64,000 nucleotides of DNA from JARBUG01 sp035628915 (GTDB taxonomy: Bacteria; Bacillota; Sulfobacillia; Symbiobacteriales; Symbiobacteriaceae): positions 62,001 to 126,000 of the forward strand of contig DASPIW010000039.1 in assembly GCA_035628915.1 (NCBI GenBank), written 5' to 3'. Under the pieces are notes generated by a model. That model had not been told where the DNA came from. It made no database searches and saw nothing but the letters and a program-made list of their open reading frames with translations. Below, piece by piece: positions 1 through 12,019 of this stretch (positions are counted from its first letter, which is position 1; each line of letters opens with the position of its first letter). The translations under genes and the position numbers were made by a program.

Positions 1-566
1 GCGATGGATGCAGCATACCGGCTGCCCAGAACGGTCGCCGGGAGGACGAGGTAAATCGGGCCTTCATACCCCGACATCGGAAACAAGTCCAGCGTCAGGC
101 CAAATATCAGCTGGGCGATGATGGCGATCCAGAATACCGGGGCCGATATGAACGACAACGTAGTGACCGCCGACATGTAGTCGACCCATGAGTTCTTGCG
201 CAGCGCCGCCGCCACGCCGAACGGAACACCGATCAGCAAGGCGACGGACATGGCCGAAGCGGCCAGGCGCCCCGTCATGGGCAGCGCCCCGGCAATGCTG
301 TCCGCCACCGGGAGGCGGGACCGGAACGAATTGCCCAGGTTGCCCACGGCGGCCTTGCCGACGAATTCAACGTACTGAATGACGAGCGGCCGGTCGAGGC
401 CCATCTCGTGGCGAATGCGGGCGATCGTCTCGAGGTCGGCGCGCTTCTCAAAGGCGGCGGTGACCGGGTCGCCCGGCACGACATTCATCAGGATGAAGGT
501 GATCAGGCTGACGCCGATCAGAACGGGAATCCCGGCCAGAAGCCTGCGGACGATGTAGGCAAGCAT
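1..566 (-). CDS. ABC transporter permease, DppB/OppB type (partial, 3' end outside window)
   Basis: This is the inner-membrane permease of a peptide/nickel-type ABC importer. The ATG at 566 is followed by a first membrane segment (AYIVRRLLAGIPVLIGVSL) and the PGDP motif typical of the DppB N-terminus. Further membrane segments and the DLFPMSGYEG stretch that precedes the EAA loop in this family are visible. A GAGGG ribosome site lies just upstream. It follows the substrate-binding protein gene on the same strand, separated by a GC hairpin, as in dpp/opp operons. About 188 codons are present and the C-terminal half lies beyond position 1. The substrate cannot be told from sequence. Confidence 0.9.
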   Translation of the reverse strand, partial: MLAYIVRRLLAGIPVLIGVSLITFILMNVVPGDPVTAAFEKRADLETIARIRHEMGLDRPLVIQYVEFVGKAAVGNLGNSFRSRLPVADSIAGALPMTGRLAASAMSVALLIGVPFGVAAALRKNSWVDYMSAVTTLSFISAPVFWIAIIAQLIFGLTLDLFPMSGYEGPIYLVLPATVLGSRYAASI

Positions 567-605
567 TGCGACCCTCCCCAACAGGGCGTTGCAGGTTGAC
601 GGGAA

Positions 606-634
606 GGGGGCCCGGCCAGCCGGGCCGGGCCCCC
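606..634 (-). terminator. GC hairpin between binding-protein and permease genes
   Basis: A perfect 12-bp stem with a 5-nt loop lies between the binding-protein stop and the permease start. No T-run follows on the minus strand, so it is more likely a partial attenuator or mRNA-stabilising hairpin that keeps binding-protein expression above permease expression than a full terminator. Confidence 0.6.
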
Positions 635-641
635 GCACCAG

Positions 642-2285
642 CTACTTGCCCGCATCCTTCCAGACCAGCTTGGAACCTTCCACTTCGGTGGGATGGCCCT
701 TGACGCCGTGGATCCACTTCTGGACGAAGATGTAACCGGTCTGGTGGAGGAGAGGAACGATCACATAATCCTGGAGAACCAGCTTGGTCTCGAGATCCTG
801 GTACATCTTCTGGCGCTTCGCCTGGTCCGCCAGGGCGCGGGCTTCTTCCAGCACCTTGTCGACGTCCTTGTCGCCCAGGCAGACGGACATGCTGCAGCCC
901 TGGACGGAATGGAAGTAGGTGTACAGGTAGTTGTCGGGGTCCGGATAGTCTGCAAACCAGTTGCCCTGGTTCGCCGGGATGTTGCCCTGCGAACGGGTGC
1001 TGGAGAAGGTGGCGCGGTCGACCATCTTGACCTCGTAGTTAATGCCCACATCGGCGAGCATCTGCTGGATGGCCAGGTTCAGGTCGGTCACCTTATCCGT
1101 GCCGCGCTGCCACGCCTCGATCTTCAGGTTGGTGGCGCCGGCTTCCTTGAGCAGATCCTTGGCCTTGGCGGGGTCATACTTGAACTCCGGCGGGTTGGCC
1201 AGGGCGCCTGGAATGCCAGGCGTCACGAACTGCTTGGCCACCTTGCCCTGGTCGTTCCACACGGTCTTGAGCAGCTTCGCGCGGTCGATGGCGAGCGAAA
1301 CAGCTTCGCGAACCCGCTTGTCGGGGAAGAACTTGACGTTGAACGAGATATAGAAGGTGTTAAGGGTGGTGTACTCGATGAACTGGTACTTGCCGCCGGT
1401 CTTGGCGCTGATGAATTCGGCGGTGGGCGGCTCGCCCTCGTCAAAGGTGCCCTTCTCAAACTCCATCCAGCGGGTGGCCTCTTCCGGAATGACCCGATAC
1501 TCAATCTTGTCGAGGTAGGGCAGACCCTTCTCGAAGTAGCTGGGGTTCTTCTCAAAGACGAGCTGCTGGTTCGCGTCCCATTTCGCTACCTTGAACGGTC
1601 CCGACCCGATGGGCGCCCGACCAAACTGCGCACCCTTCTCCTTGATCACATCGGCCGGGAAGATCGAAGCCGGAGCGGTAGCCAGGTTCTGCAGGAACGG
1701 ACCGAACGGCCGGGCCAGGATGATATCGAAGTTGAGATCATCCTTGATTTTGATGCCGGACATCTCCGTGGCCTTGCCTTCCAGCATGGCCTTGGCGCCC
1801 TCAATCTCCTCCAGCACCCAGGTATTCTGGGCCTTGGTGGCCGGGGTCATCATCCGCTCGAACGTCGCCTTGACGTCCTTGGCGGTGACCTTGTTGCCAT
1901 TGTGGAACGTAACGTCGTTGCGCAACTTGAAGTGGTAGGTCTTGTTGTCCGCATCGGCCTTTGGCATTTCGGCCACCAATTCAGGCTCAAGCTCTAGGGA
2001 GCCGGGCTTATAGCGGACGAGGGTGCTGAAGACGTTACGGGCCATGTTATAAATCAGAAGCGTGGTGTCGAGCTGCGGGTCGATAATCGGTGGCTCTTCC
2101 ATAATGGCAATCCTGTACGTACCACCGTACAGCTCGCCGTTGGGACCCTTCTGGACTTCAGGCTGGGCGGGTGTCGTGGGGGTCGAGGGTGCAGGAGTGG
2201 TCGGGGCCTTGGAGCCGGTGCAGCCCGCCGCCAGAAGCATGACAGCGGCCAGGAGCCACGTGGTCACTCGCAGGTACTTTCTCAA
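642..2285 (-). CDS. ABC transporter substrate-binding lipoprotein, family 5 (peptide/nickel type)
   Basis: This is the extracytoplasmic solute-binding protein of the importer whose permease follows. It has 547 residues. A basic N-terminus and hydrophobic stretch end in the lipobox LLAAGC, with Cys22 as the predicted lipid-anchored residue, followed by a Pro/Thr-rich linker. The mature part has the family-5 hallmarks: a YGGTYRI-like start, LRNDVTFHNG, and TPGIPGAL plus KYDPAKAKDLL in the C-terminal half. The start is a TTG at 2285, placed by GAGGGGG about 8 nt upstream. Ligand unknown; oligopeptides are most common for the family. Confidence 0.92.
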   Translation of the reverse strand: MRKYLRVTTWLLAAVMLLAAGCTGSKAPTTPAPSTPTTPAQPEVQKGPNGELYGGTYRIAIMEEPPIIDPQLDTTLLIYNMARNVFSTLVRYKPGSLELEPELVAEMPKADADNKTYHFKLRNDVTFHNGNKVTAKDVKATFERMMTPATKAQNTWVLEEIEGAKAMLEGKATEMSGIKIKDDLNFDIILARPFGPFLQNLATAPASIFPADVIKEKGAQFGRAPIGSGPFKVAKWDANQQLVFEKNPSYFEKGLPYLDKIEYRVIPEEATRWMEFEKGTFDEGEPPTAEFISAKTGGKYQFIEYTTLNTFYISFNVKFFPDKRVREAVSLAIDRAKLLKTVWNDQGKVAKQFVTPGIPGALANPPEFKYDPAKAKDLLKEAGATNLKIEAWQRGTDKVTDLNLAIQQMLADVGINYEVKMVDRATFSSTRSQGNIPANQGNWFADYPDPDNYLYTYFHSVQGCSMSVCLGDKDVDKVLEEARALADQAKRQKMYQDLETKLVLQDYVIVPLLHQTGYIFVQKWIHGVKGHPTEVEGSKLVWKDAGK

Positions 2286-2405
2286 CCAGGAAACCCCCTC
2301 TCAATATGTAGCCCATGTGGTCTATACCAGCTTCCGTTTACTTTTTCGTCATCGGTATTGTAATTCCTTCGAGTATTTGCGGTAGGCTAAGTATTATTAT
2401 TAGCG

Positions 2406-2442
2406 AATAAAAAGGGAGGAAAGGGCCGGCGCCCTCTCCTCC
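2406..2442 (-). terminator. Intrinsic terminator of the DMT permease gene
   Basis: On the minus strand a GGAGGAGAGGGC / GCCCTTTCCTCC stem is followed by TTTTTATT. It lies directly downstream of the permease gene that ends at 2509 and insulates it from the ABC transporter operon. Confidence 0.8.
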
Positions 2443-2508
2443 GGGGGTTCTTACGTTTGATCCCTTATTCCGTGGCTTCGGCGCTCCCACGGCCATTTCA
2501 GAGTCCCT

Positions 2509-3396
2509 CTAGTACAAGGAGATCAAAGCTACACCTGTACATACCAGTGCCGCCGAACTGACCAGCCGAATGTTCAGCCCCTCCTGCTTACGCAGCAACA
2601 GGGCGCTCAGGAAAATCGTGAAGATCGGCTCCATGGCTGTAATCACCTGGGTGCTGGCAGCCGGGATTTCCCGCAGCGACAGGAAGGTAAACAGCTGCGC
2701 CAGGGCACTGAAGCAGCCGGCCCACAGGAAGGCTGAGACTCCTTTCCATGGCGCCTTCGCTACCTGCGCCACCTCCCCCTTCGCAAAGGCAAAAGGCATG
2801 TAGGCGGCAAACGCTGCAAGACCGCCAATTACGTTTCCCGCAGCAGGGTCGGGCCACAGGTTCAGACCGGCCTTCCGCAGCAGCATGCCAGCTGAAAACG
2901 CCGCGCCGCTGGCGACGCCCAGAAATATCGCCGTAGTCAGTTGCCCCGAAGCTTTGACCTCGGTGACACTCTGAGACTGCTCACGCGACAAGAAGAGTAG
3001 CCCGGCTAGAATGATGGCCGTACCCACAAGGGTAATGACACCCGGTTTCTCACCCAGCAACAAATACCCAAAGAGCAACGTATATAGAGGAGAGGCATTC
3101 TTCCAGGCGCTCGCCCGGCTGGGCCCCAGCATTTTCACACTCTTGAAGTAAACCCACCGGCCCAGCAGGGTTGTACTGAAACCGGCCACTATGAACAACA
3201 GCACGGCGAGCCAATGGGTCATGGGCGCCCCGCGCCCGGGCAACGGAAACAGCAGCCACAACAAGTTGGCAATAGAACCAAATACGAGCACGACTACGTA
3301 ACCAACACCGCTGTCCATGGCGGCCATGCCGCGCCGCACCGACAAGTTATACGACGCCCAGCAAAGTCCGGTGATGAGAGCGAAGATTGCACCCAT
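2509..3396 (-). CDS. DMT-superfamily (EamA) permease
   Basis: A ten-segment inner-membrane permease of the drug/metabolite transporter superfamily, 295 residues from the chosen ATG. The two EamA repeats are visible: the first starts MGAIFALITGLCWASYN, the second ATAIFLGVASGAAFSAG, and both end in the usual EP(I/L) helix (TAMEPIFTIFLSALLL). An upstream in-frame ATG at 3447 falls inside the terminator palindrome of the preceding gene, while GGGGG precedes the ATG at 3396, so the shorter form is preferred. It stands as a single-gene unit. Substrate unknown; metabolite export is usual for the family. Confidence 0.88.
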   Translation of the reverse strand: MGAIFALITGLCWASYNLSVRRGMAAMDSGVGYVVVLVFGSIANLLWLLFPLPGRGAPMTHWLAVLLFIVAGFSTTLLGRWVYFKSVKMLGPSRASAWKNASPLYTLLFGYLLLGEKPGVITLVGTAIILAGLLFLSREQSQSVTEVKASGQLTTAIFLGVASGAAFSAGMLLRKAGLNLWPDPAAGNVIGGLAAFAAYMPFAFAKGEVAQVAKAPWKGVSAFLWAGCFSALAQLFTFLSLREIPAASTQVITAMEPIFTIFLSALLLRKQEGLNIRLVSSAALVCTGVALISLY

Positions 3397-3434
3397 AGTT
3401 AGTAGCCCCCATGTGATAAGGAGATAGGGAAACA

Positions 3435-3458
3435 GGACCGGAGGCATGCCTCCGGTCC
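3435..3458 (-). terminator. Perfect palindrome after the pyruvate:ferredoxin oxidoreductase gene
   Basis: A 24-bp perfect palindrome (GGACCGGAGG, CATG, CCTCCGGTCC) lies 13 bp past the stop at 3472, with TGTTTCC following on the minus strand. It is probably the terminator of the oxidoreductase gene. Confidence 0.65.
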
Positions 3459-3471
3459 TATTTGTGGCGTC

Positions 3472-7041
<3,570 letters not shown>

Positions 7042-7106
7042 ATTACAACAACTCCTCATCCATTAAAATACTTGCTGATAAGACTAAGCGAGCCATATAT
7101 GGACAA

Positions 7107-7142
7107 GTGGTGCATAAAGCCCGAACCGGCAACATGCACCAC
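7107..7142. promoter_or_regulatory. 9-bp inverted repeat upstream of the pyruvate oxidoreductase gene
   Basis: GTGGTGCAT and ATGCACCAC form a perfect 9-bp inverted repeat around an 18-nt spacer, between the P-loop gene and the oxidoreductase start. It has no T-run. It could be an operator or a leader hairpin; the sequence does not decide. Confidence 0.4.
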
Positions 7143-7169
7143 CGTTGAAGGTGAACCAATCAGCTACTC

Positions 7170-8156
7170 TTACTGTATAAGCCGGGCGGCGCCTTCGATC
7201 TGAACGTTGACCACGGGAACCGGTACGGTCCTCGCCATGGCGCCATACAGCGCCTCAGCGTCCAGGAAACCGGGCCGGAACTGGCCTTTTGCGCCAGCCC
7301 CGGCATCGGGGTAGAAGGGGTTTATCGTTACGGCCTTCAACTGCACCGGCTTGAGCACGCCTAACTCCGCTTGCTTGGACAAGCATTGGAGGGCGCCCCG
7401 CACCGAAACCGGATCTCCCGCCAGCGCCAGCTGAATCGGATCGCTGAAAATGCAGGCAGCCCCGGTTTCCCAGCCTTTCCAGTTGGCCAGAACATCGAGG
7501 GCCGGGCGACTCACTGCTCCTGCCACCCGCAGTTGCGCACAGCGCTCCAGCTGCTGGAGGGCACGCTGCGCAGAAGACTCCGAGAGCAGGTTCTCTACAA
7601 CCACTGCCGACTCAGGACGCAGGGTCGGGAGGCTGAACATCCAGGCCAGGGCCACTGTCTCTTCTGCCAGCCGGGAGATATCCCGGCTGCGGGCGCCCCC
7701 CGTGGCCAGAATCACACCGTCCAGAACTGCGAACGGCGCCATGCGTCCAAAAGCCCCGTCCACCAGTATCAGATCGGCCCCGAACTCAGCCAGAGCCTGT
7801 ACCACAACGGTCACGCCGGCGCCGGTGGGCGGTCCGGCCAGTGGGATCAGCCCGGGTTGCAGCACCCGGACCACCACCACCTCGCCGAGAGTGGTCAGCA
7901 CTCCCGTCCGCCCCACCCGCTCAACTCCGGCGGTTGCGCCCCGCAACGTCCCCACGGCGGTCGCAACCAGCATCCCCTCAGTTACCGTCACCCGGGGCTT
8001 CGGCAGCCCGGTCAGATGGTCGAACTCCTCGCCATCGTACCCGATGCTCGTAATAGCCGTTCGAAGCCCTCTATCAGCCGCAGCCAGGAGGATCGCATTC
8101 AAAGAGGTAGTCTTGCCGGTGTTCTTGGCAGTACCGGCGATGCCTATCGCACGCAC
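7170..8156 (-). CDS. P-loop ATPase/GTPase-like protein, possible reactivase for the B12 mutase
   Basis: Function unproven. The 328-residue protein begins with a clear Walker A motif, GTAKNTGKTT, at residues 8-17. It has a Walker B-like LILVDGAFGR near the middle and no membrane segments. The GTG start at 8156 has GGAGG upstream and lies inside the last codons of the mutase gene (13-bp overlap), so the two are translationally coupled. Adenosylcobalamin mutases usually travel with an NTP-driven reactivating or cofactor-loading partner (MeaB for methylmalonyl-CoA mutase; dedicated reactivases for lysine and ornithine aminomutases). That role is my inference from coupling. It is not a canonical MeaB, so the assignment stays at P-loop partner. 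Confidence 0.75.
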   Translation of the reverse strand: MRAIGIAGTAKNTGKTTSLNAILLAAADRGLRTAITSIGYDGEEFDHLTGLPKPRVTVTEGMLVATAVGTLRGATAGVERVGRTGVLTTLGEVVVVRVLQPGLIPLAGPPTGAGVTVVVQALAEFGADLILVDGAFGRMAPFAVLDGVILATGGARSRDISRLAEETVALAWMFSLPTLRPESAVVVENLLSESSAQRALQQLERCAQLRVAGAVSRPALDVLANWKGWETGAACIFSDPIQLALAGDPVSVRGALQCLSKQAELGVLKPVQLKAVTINPFYPDAGAGAKGQFRPGFLDAEALYGAMARTVPVPVVNVQIEGAARLIQ

Positions 8157-9970
8157 TGTTCCCTCCGGGTAACCGTACCCTTGCCGGCACGGCCCGGGTA
8201 GGCGCCGTCCTCGGGATCACCGAAGACGCCCTGGTAAAGACCCGGAACGAAGCCGGTTTCCACAGCCTGGGTCAGCACCTTGACGATGCCGTCCACAATG
8301 TTGTTGGCCATCTCGGTCGCCTTCGGCGTCGGGGCAATCTGGGCCGAGCCAAAGAACCGGAGGGCCTCCATAACGGCCCGGAGCGTATCGACCCGTGATC
8401 CCGACACAATCGGGCCGCCCGAATACGCCTCGTCCGTGGAAGCGATACTAACTGCCTCCACGCCCACCGCAGCGCCGAGGGCGGCATGCAGGGCCGTGGT
8501 CATGGCAGACTGAACACGATCTTCCGTATGCGTCATGAACCCAACCGGGGCCCCGGGCCAAATAGGCGCATCGATAATGCTGCGCAGAGCCATGACCTTG
8601 GCAGCGTTGAAGTCCACGTGGTTGTCATCCATCAGACCCTTAATCAGGGCTTCGGCACCCTTGCAGAACAGGGGCTGCAGAATCGGGCGCCCGCCGAGGC
8701 GGCGGCCGATGTGCGCCGTCACCAGCATGCCGGCGAAGGCTTTATGCGCAGGCACGCCCGCCAGCTCTTCATTCGTGACCACGTCGAACGGGAGTCCGTA
8801 CTCGGCCGCATACCGCATGGCATGGTAGCCGTCCACAGCCAGGCGCTCGGGGTCAGTACCGCCGGCGAGGGAGCCGTAGTTGATGTTGATTTTGGTCAGG
8901 TGGGCACCAACCTCACCTGCCAGCATGACCGTTTCGGGGGTGTTCAGGCCGCGGTGGGCGCGCACCTGGAAGAGCGTGTGCTTCTGCAGGGACTGGCTGA
9001 TCTTGGCCAGGTTCTCAGCCGTGATGATTGTACCGTCGCCCTTGTGGGACAGCACGCCTTCGAGGAAGCCTTCGGTCCGAGCGCCCCACGACGGGTCAAA
9101 GTGAACTACCCCGTCGGCAGCCCAGGCTTCCAGCAGCTTCACGTGAGCGATGTCGGTCACCAGGCAACCGGTGCCGTACTGCGTAAAAACCAAGGGCTTC
9201 TTCGCACCACGGCGGATGTCCTTGGAAGGGCCGTTCTTATCAGCGCTCTTGCAGTACTCATCGAGCAGATCCAGTTCCCGGTCGGAAATCGTCCGGACCA
9301 CGTCCGGAAGGGAGCCGTTGGTGTAATAAGCAGCGGCAGCGCCGGTGCAGAGCTTACCATACTGTTGTCTTAGTTCAGTGGCATTGCCACCGTTACGTTC
9401 CGTTTCGAGGATCTGCTTACGGAGCGCCGCACGCTGCACAGCGGGCGATGACCGGTCGGCGACCCACTCCATAAACTGATCCACCAGTTTATCGAGCAAT
9501 CGCTCGATTTCGGGGTGGCGGTAGCTGTAGGTGAACCCTTCGGTAATATCCGGACGGGTCCGCTCGGCGCCGATGCCGGTGATTTCGTGGAACGGCCGGC
9601 CTTCAACGAAGGCGATGGCCTGTGCAACGGTGGTGCCGGGACCAAACGCCCCGTCAAAGCCCATCTCTGCACCCAACTCCGGGCGAATCGCCATACCGCC
9701 GATACCCAACTTCACCTTCTGGCGAAGGCCTGCGGCTTCAGCGATATCGACGAACCGGGCAGTGTGCTCGGCCACGTCGTAACCGAGTGTCCGGGAAAGC
9801 AATACGCAATCTACGTTTTCGCGAATAGCGGCTTCCACGATCTCTTCCGGGGGCAGGTCCGGCGGCAGCAGCACGGTTTCGTGCCCGGCCTCCTTCAGGC
9901 CCCGGTTGATCATCTTCAGACCGACGTCATGCACCGGGTCGATCGGGGCAAGCAGTACTCTCTTTGTCAT
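8144..9970 (-). CDS. Cobalamin-dependent mutase with N-terminal B12-binding domain, aminomutase-like
   Basis: Likely an adenosylcobalamin-dependent carbon-skeleton or amino-group mutase; substrate unknown. Residues about 1-130 look like a Rossmann B12-binding domain with DPVHDVG, whose His14 is the candidate lower axial ligand. The spacing is one residue longer than the classical DxHxxG. The remaining ~470 residues look like a TIM-barrel catalytic domain (TQYGTGCLVTDI, KININYG, PGLYQGVFG near the C-terminus). By eye these resemble the D-lysine 5,6-aminomutase alpha and glutamate mutase E families, but an alignment is needed. In ornithine aminomutase the B12 domain is C-terminal, so this order is unusual. 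The ATG at 9970 overlaps the stop of the 81-residue gene (ATGA). 608 residues. Confidence 0.72.
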   Translation of the reverse strand: MTKRVLLAPIDPVHDVGLKMINRGLKEAGHETVLLPPDLPPEEIVEAAIRENVDCVLLSRTLGYDVAEHTARFVDIAEAAGLRQKVKLGIGGMAIRPELGAEMGFDGAFGPGTTVAQAIAFVEGRPFHEITGIGAERTRPDITEGFTYSYRHPEIERLLDKLVDQFMEWVADRSSPAVQRAALRKQILETERNGGNATELRQQYGKLCTGAAAAYYTNGSLPDVVRTISDRELDLLDEYCKSADKNGPSKDIRRGAKKPLVFTQYGTGCLVTDIAHVKLLEAWAADGVVHFDPSWGARTEGFLEGVLSHKGDGTIITAENLAKISQSLQKHTLFQVRAHRGLNTPETVMLAGEVGAHLTKININYGSLAGGTDPERLAVDGYHAMRYAAEYGLPFDVVTNEELAGVPAHKAFAGMLVTAHIGRRLGGRPILQPLFCKGAEALIKGLMDDNHVDFNAAKVMALRSIIDAPIWPGAPVGFMTHTEDRVQSAMTTALHAALGAAVGVEAVSIASTDEAYSGGPIVSGSRVDTLRAVMEALRFFGSAQIAPTPKATEMANNIVDGIVKVLTQAVETGFVPGLYQGVFGDPEDGAYPGRAGKGTVTRREQCVR

Positions 9971-10212
9971 GCGCACTGCCCCCCAAACGGGTGGCTGGCC
10001 CCGGGGCGGTGGAGATATGCTCTCCCCCGCACCCGAGCGCCGGGTCCCCGGTGTTCGATGAAGACGATGTCCACGTCGGAAAAGCCGAGTTGGTTCAGCA
10101 GGGCCAACATGAGGCTCCTGCCCTCCGCTTCATCGCGGCACATAAAGAACGTCTCGATGTCCAGGCCGTCAAGCAGTGCATTGAGGGGCTGGCGTTTCTC
10201 GGTGCTCTCCAT
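9967..10212 (-). CDS. Small protein coupled to the B12 mutase (possible small subunit)
   Basis: Not recognised. An 81-residue soluble protein with AGGAGG before its ATG. Its stop overlaps the mutase start by 4 bp (ATGA), which usually means a 1:1 partner. It contains the acidic, hydrophobic stretch SDVDIVFIEHRGPG and ends in a His/Gly-rich tail. D-ornithine 4,5-aminomutase also has a small subunit (OraS, about 120 residues), so a small aminomutase subunit is a reasonable guess, but I see no sequence match to OraS. Confidence 0.75.
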   Translation of the reverse strand: MESTEKRQPLNALLDGLDIETFFMCRDEAEGRSLMLALLNQLGFSDVDIVFIEHRGPGARVRGRAYLHRPGASHPFGGQCA

Positions 10213-10239
10213 GCGCCTGACACCTCCTACTAGCAGGTC

Positions 10240-11703
10240 TTAAGCAAGACCCACGAACTTCGCAACGATGTTGATCAGGGCGACGATGCCCTTCACCGCA
10301 TAGCGGGTCTCCTTCTCCATCAGGTTGCCCTCGGCGTCCGAGGTGCCCAGTCCGGGCGAGATGAAGATGTTGCCGTCGTAAGCGATGGTCGGGATGATGC
10401 CCATCTGGGCGCAGCCGGTCTGGAAGATGTTAGAGCCGGCGTACATATCTTCGATCGAGAAGATCGGCAGGCCCATCTGGCCGCCCTGCCAGGTGCCTTC
10501 GTAGTTGATCTCGACCGTGGTGGAGTTGTAGGACTTGCTGACGAGGAGGCCCTTGCGGACGGACTCGGGCAGTGCCTTCAGCTCTTCCATGACGATGTTG
10601 TACAGCTGATCGACCGGCTCCTTGTAGAGCTTGGCGTTGTCGCGCAGCGACTTCAGGGCGACGATCTGGGTCAGCAGGGCTTCCTTGCCGGGATCGAAGG
10701 TGACATACGCAGCCTTGCCGTAGGAAGCGGTGGTGCCATAACGGTCGCCGGCGAGGCCCATGGCCCGCCGCAGGTTGACGGCCACATCTTCACGGGCGAT
10801 GCAGAGGCCGGACGTGGCGGCGCCGGTCGCCTTGTCCATCGCGTACACGATGACATCGGCGTTGATGTCGTTGGGGTTGGTGCCGACGAAAGGCAGGCCC
10901 CAGGCGTTGTCAACGAGGTAAGGCACGTTGTAGCTCCTGGCGATCTCACCGATGCGCTTCTGCAGCAGGGGAGCGCCCTTCTCGTCCTTCACGGCGTAGC
11001 CGTATCCGGGCGTGTCGTACGCCAGGGAGGCGAAACCGGTCAAGTAGGCGACATGATCAGCAGCGACCTTGGCGATCTTCTTGGCAGATGCCTCGGGATC
11101 AACCTTTGTCAGGAGCGGGGTCGGCCAGGCCTTGATGCCGTGGGTGGCGTAGTTGCCACCTTCCAGCGGAACCATGACGGTATCGAGGTTATTCTGCCGC
11201 TTGCCGTAGAAGCCCAGCTCGCCGGGGGTGGTGCCGCGGTCAGCCAGGATATCCTTGTACTTGGCCGGGAACGGACGGCCGTAGCCACCCTGATGGTGCA
11301 GGTGCTTCTCGAGGGGCACGATGTACCGAGCGCGATAGTTGTCACCACGACCGAGGTTGGGCGGGGTCATCAGGCTGTCGATGGACATCCACAGAGCCGC
11401 CTCGCAAGTGGAGGTCGGAATGGGTTCCCACTGATCGCCGTAAACGCTCTTAACGACTTCGCGGAGCTGCTCGACGAGCGTGGCCAGGGGGATGACTTCA
11501 GCGGCACCCTTCTCGCCGGCTTCCATGATGTCCTTACGCAGAGGGGCCGGGCAGCCGGAGATAGCGCCGGTCAGACCGAACTTCCCGCGCAGTTCCTTGG
11601 GAATACCGATTTCGTCAGCAGCCTTCTTGGCTTCGGCGTAGATCTGGGGGATGTTCAGCTGAAGATCCTTGTACATCTGGAACTTGTACTGGTACTTACC
11701 CAT
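10240..11703 (-). CDS. PLP-dependent enzyme, aspartate-aminotransferase fold (unknown substrate)
   Basis: A 487-residue cytoplasmic enzyme with features of fold-type I PLP enzymes. There is a Gly-rich N-terminal segment (FGLTGAISGCPAP), a substrate/cofactor stretch STCEAALW, the Asp-bearing VPYLVDNAWG, and a candidate Schiff-base lysine in YAMDKATGAATSGL near residue 288. Overall it looks like the SepCysS/decarboxylase/beta-eliminating lyase group more than a classical transaminase. The ATG at 11703 follows GGAGGT at 11 nt and discards a 15-residue upstream extension. It heads the PLP, small protein, B12 mutase and P-loop gene run with 27 bp or less between genes. PLP plus B12 is the cofactor pair of aminomutases; a separate PLP lyase, racemase or decarboxylase acting before or after the mutase is equally possible. 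Confidence 0.78.
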   Translation of the reverse strand: MGKYQYKFQMYKDLQLNIPQIYAEAKKAADEIGIPKELRGKFGLTGAISGCPAPLRKDIMEAGEKGAAEVIPLATLVEQLREVVKSVYGDQWEPIPTSTCEAALWMSIDSLMTPPNLGRGDNYRARYIVPLEKHLHHQGGYGRPFPAKYKDILADRGTTPGELGFYGKRQNNLDTVMVPLEGGNYATHGIKAWPTPLLTKVDPEASAKKIAKVAADHVAYLTGFASLAYDTPGYGYAVKDEKGAPLLQKRIGEIARSYNVPYLVDNAWGLPFVGTNPNDINADVIVYAMDKATGAATSGLCIAREDVAVNLRRAMGLAGDRYGTTASYGKAAYVTFDPGKEALLTQIVALKSLRDNAKLYKEPVDQLYNIVMEELKALPESVRKGLLVSKSYNSTTVEINYEGTWQGGQMGLPIFSIEDMYAGSNIFQTGCAQMGIIPTIAYDGNIFISPGLGTSDAEGNLMEKETRYAVKGIVALINIVAKFVGLA

Positions 11704-12019
11704 TTTCTGTTCCGACCTCCGATAGCGAAAGTGTGTCTTGATAATCACGCCTCAAGGGCTTCCGGGTCCGGGGCCATTTCCCTTGAAGACGATTCCTGCT
11801 CAATTGCGCAGGAACCCAGCCGGATCAAGCTGGGGCTCAGGACTATCTTCCCACCGGAGCGGCTCAAACATCAGGGCAAAGTGTACCTGATTTCGATCCG
11901 GTCGCCGGCCTCCTGTGAGAGAGGCCGGCGCCGGCCTTTATCTATGAGAGCTTGTGGTTAGAAGAGACTGTACCCCTGCAGACCCGACCGGTTCCTGCCA
12001 GGATCAGTAGAGCGTCAGC
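11704..12019 (-). other. Structured 316-bp intergenic leader before the PLP gene
   Basis: No gene is seen. On the minus strand the RNA would contain a long GC stem (about 11904-11942, GCCGGC arms with GAGGCC), a CCCAGC/GGCTGGG hairpin (about 11815-11836) and TTCCTGC/GCAGGAA around CAATTG (11793-11814). None has a terminal T-run. It is either a processed spacer between the flavoprotein and PLP genes or a regulatory leader. It does not match the B12, T-box, lysine or glycine riboswitch signatures I know. Confidence 0.45.
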
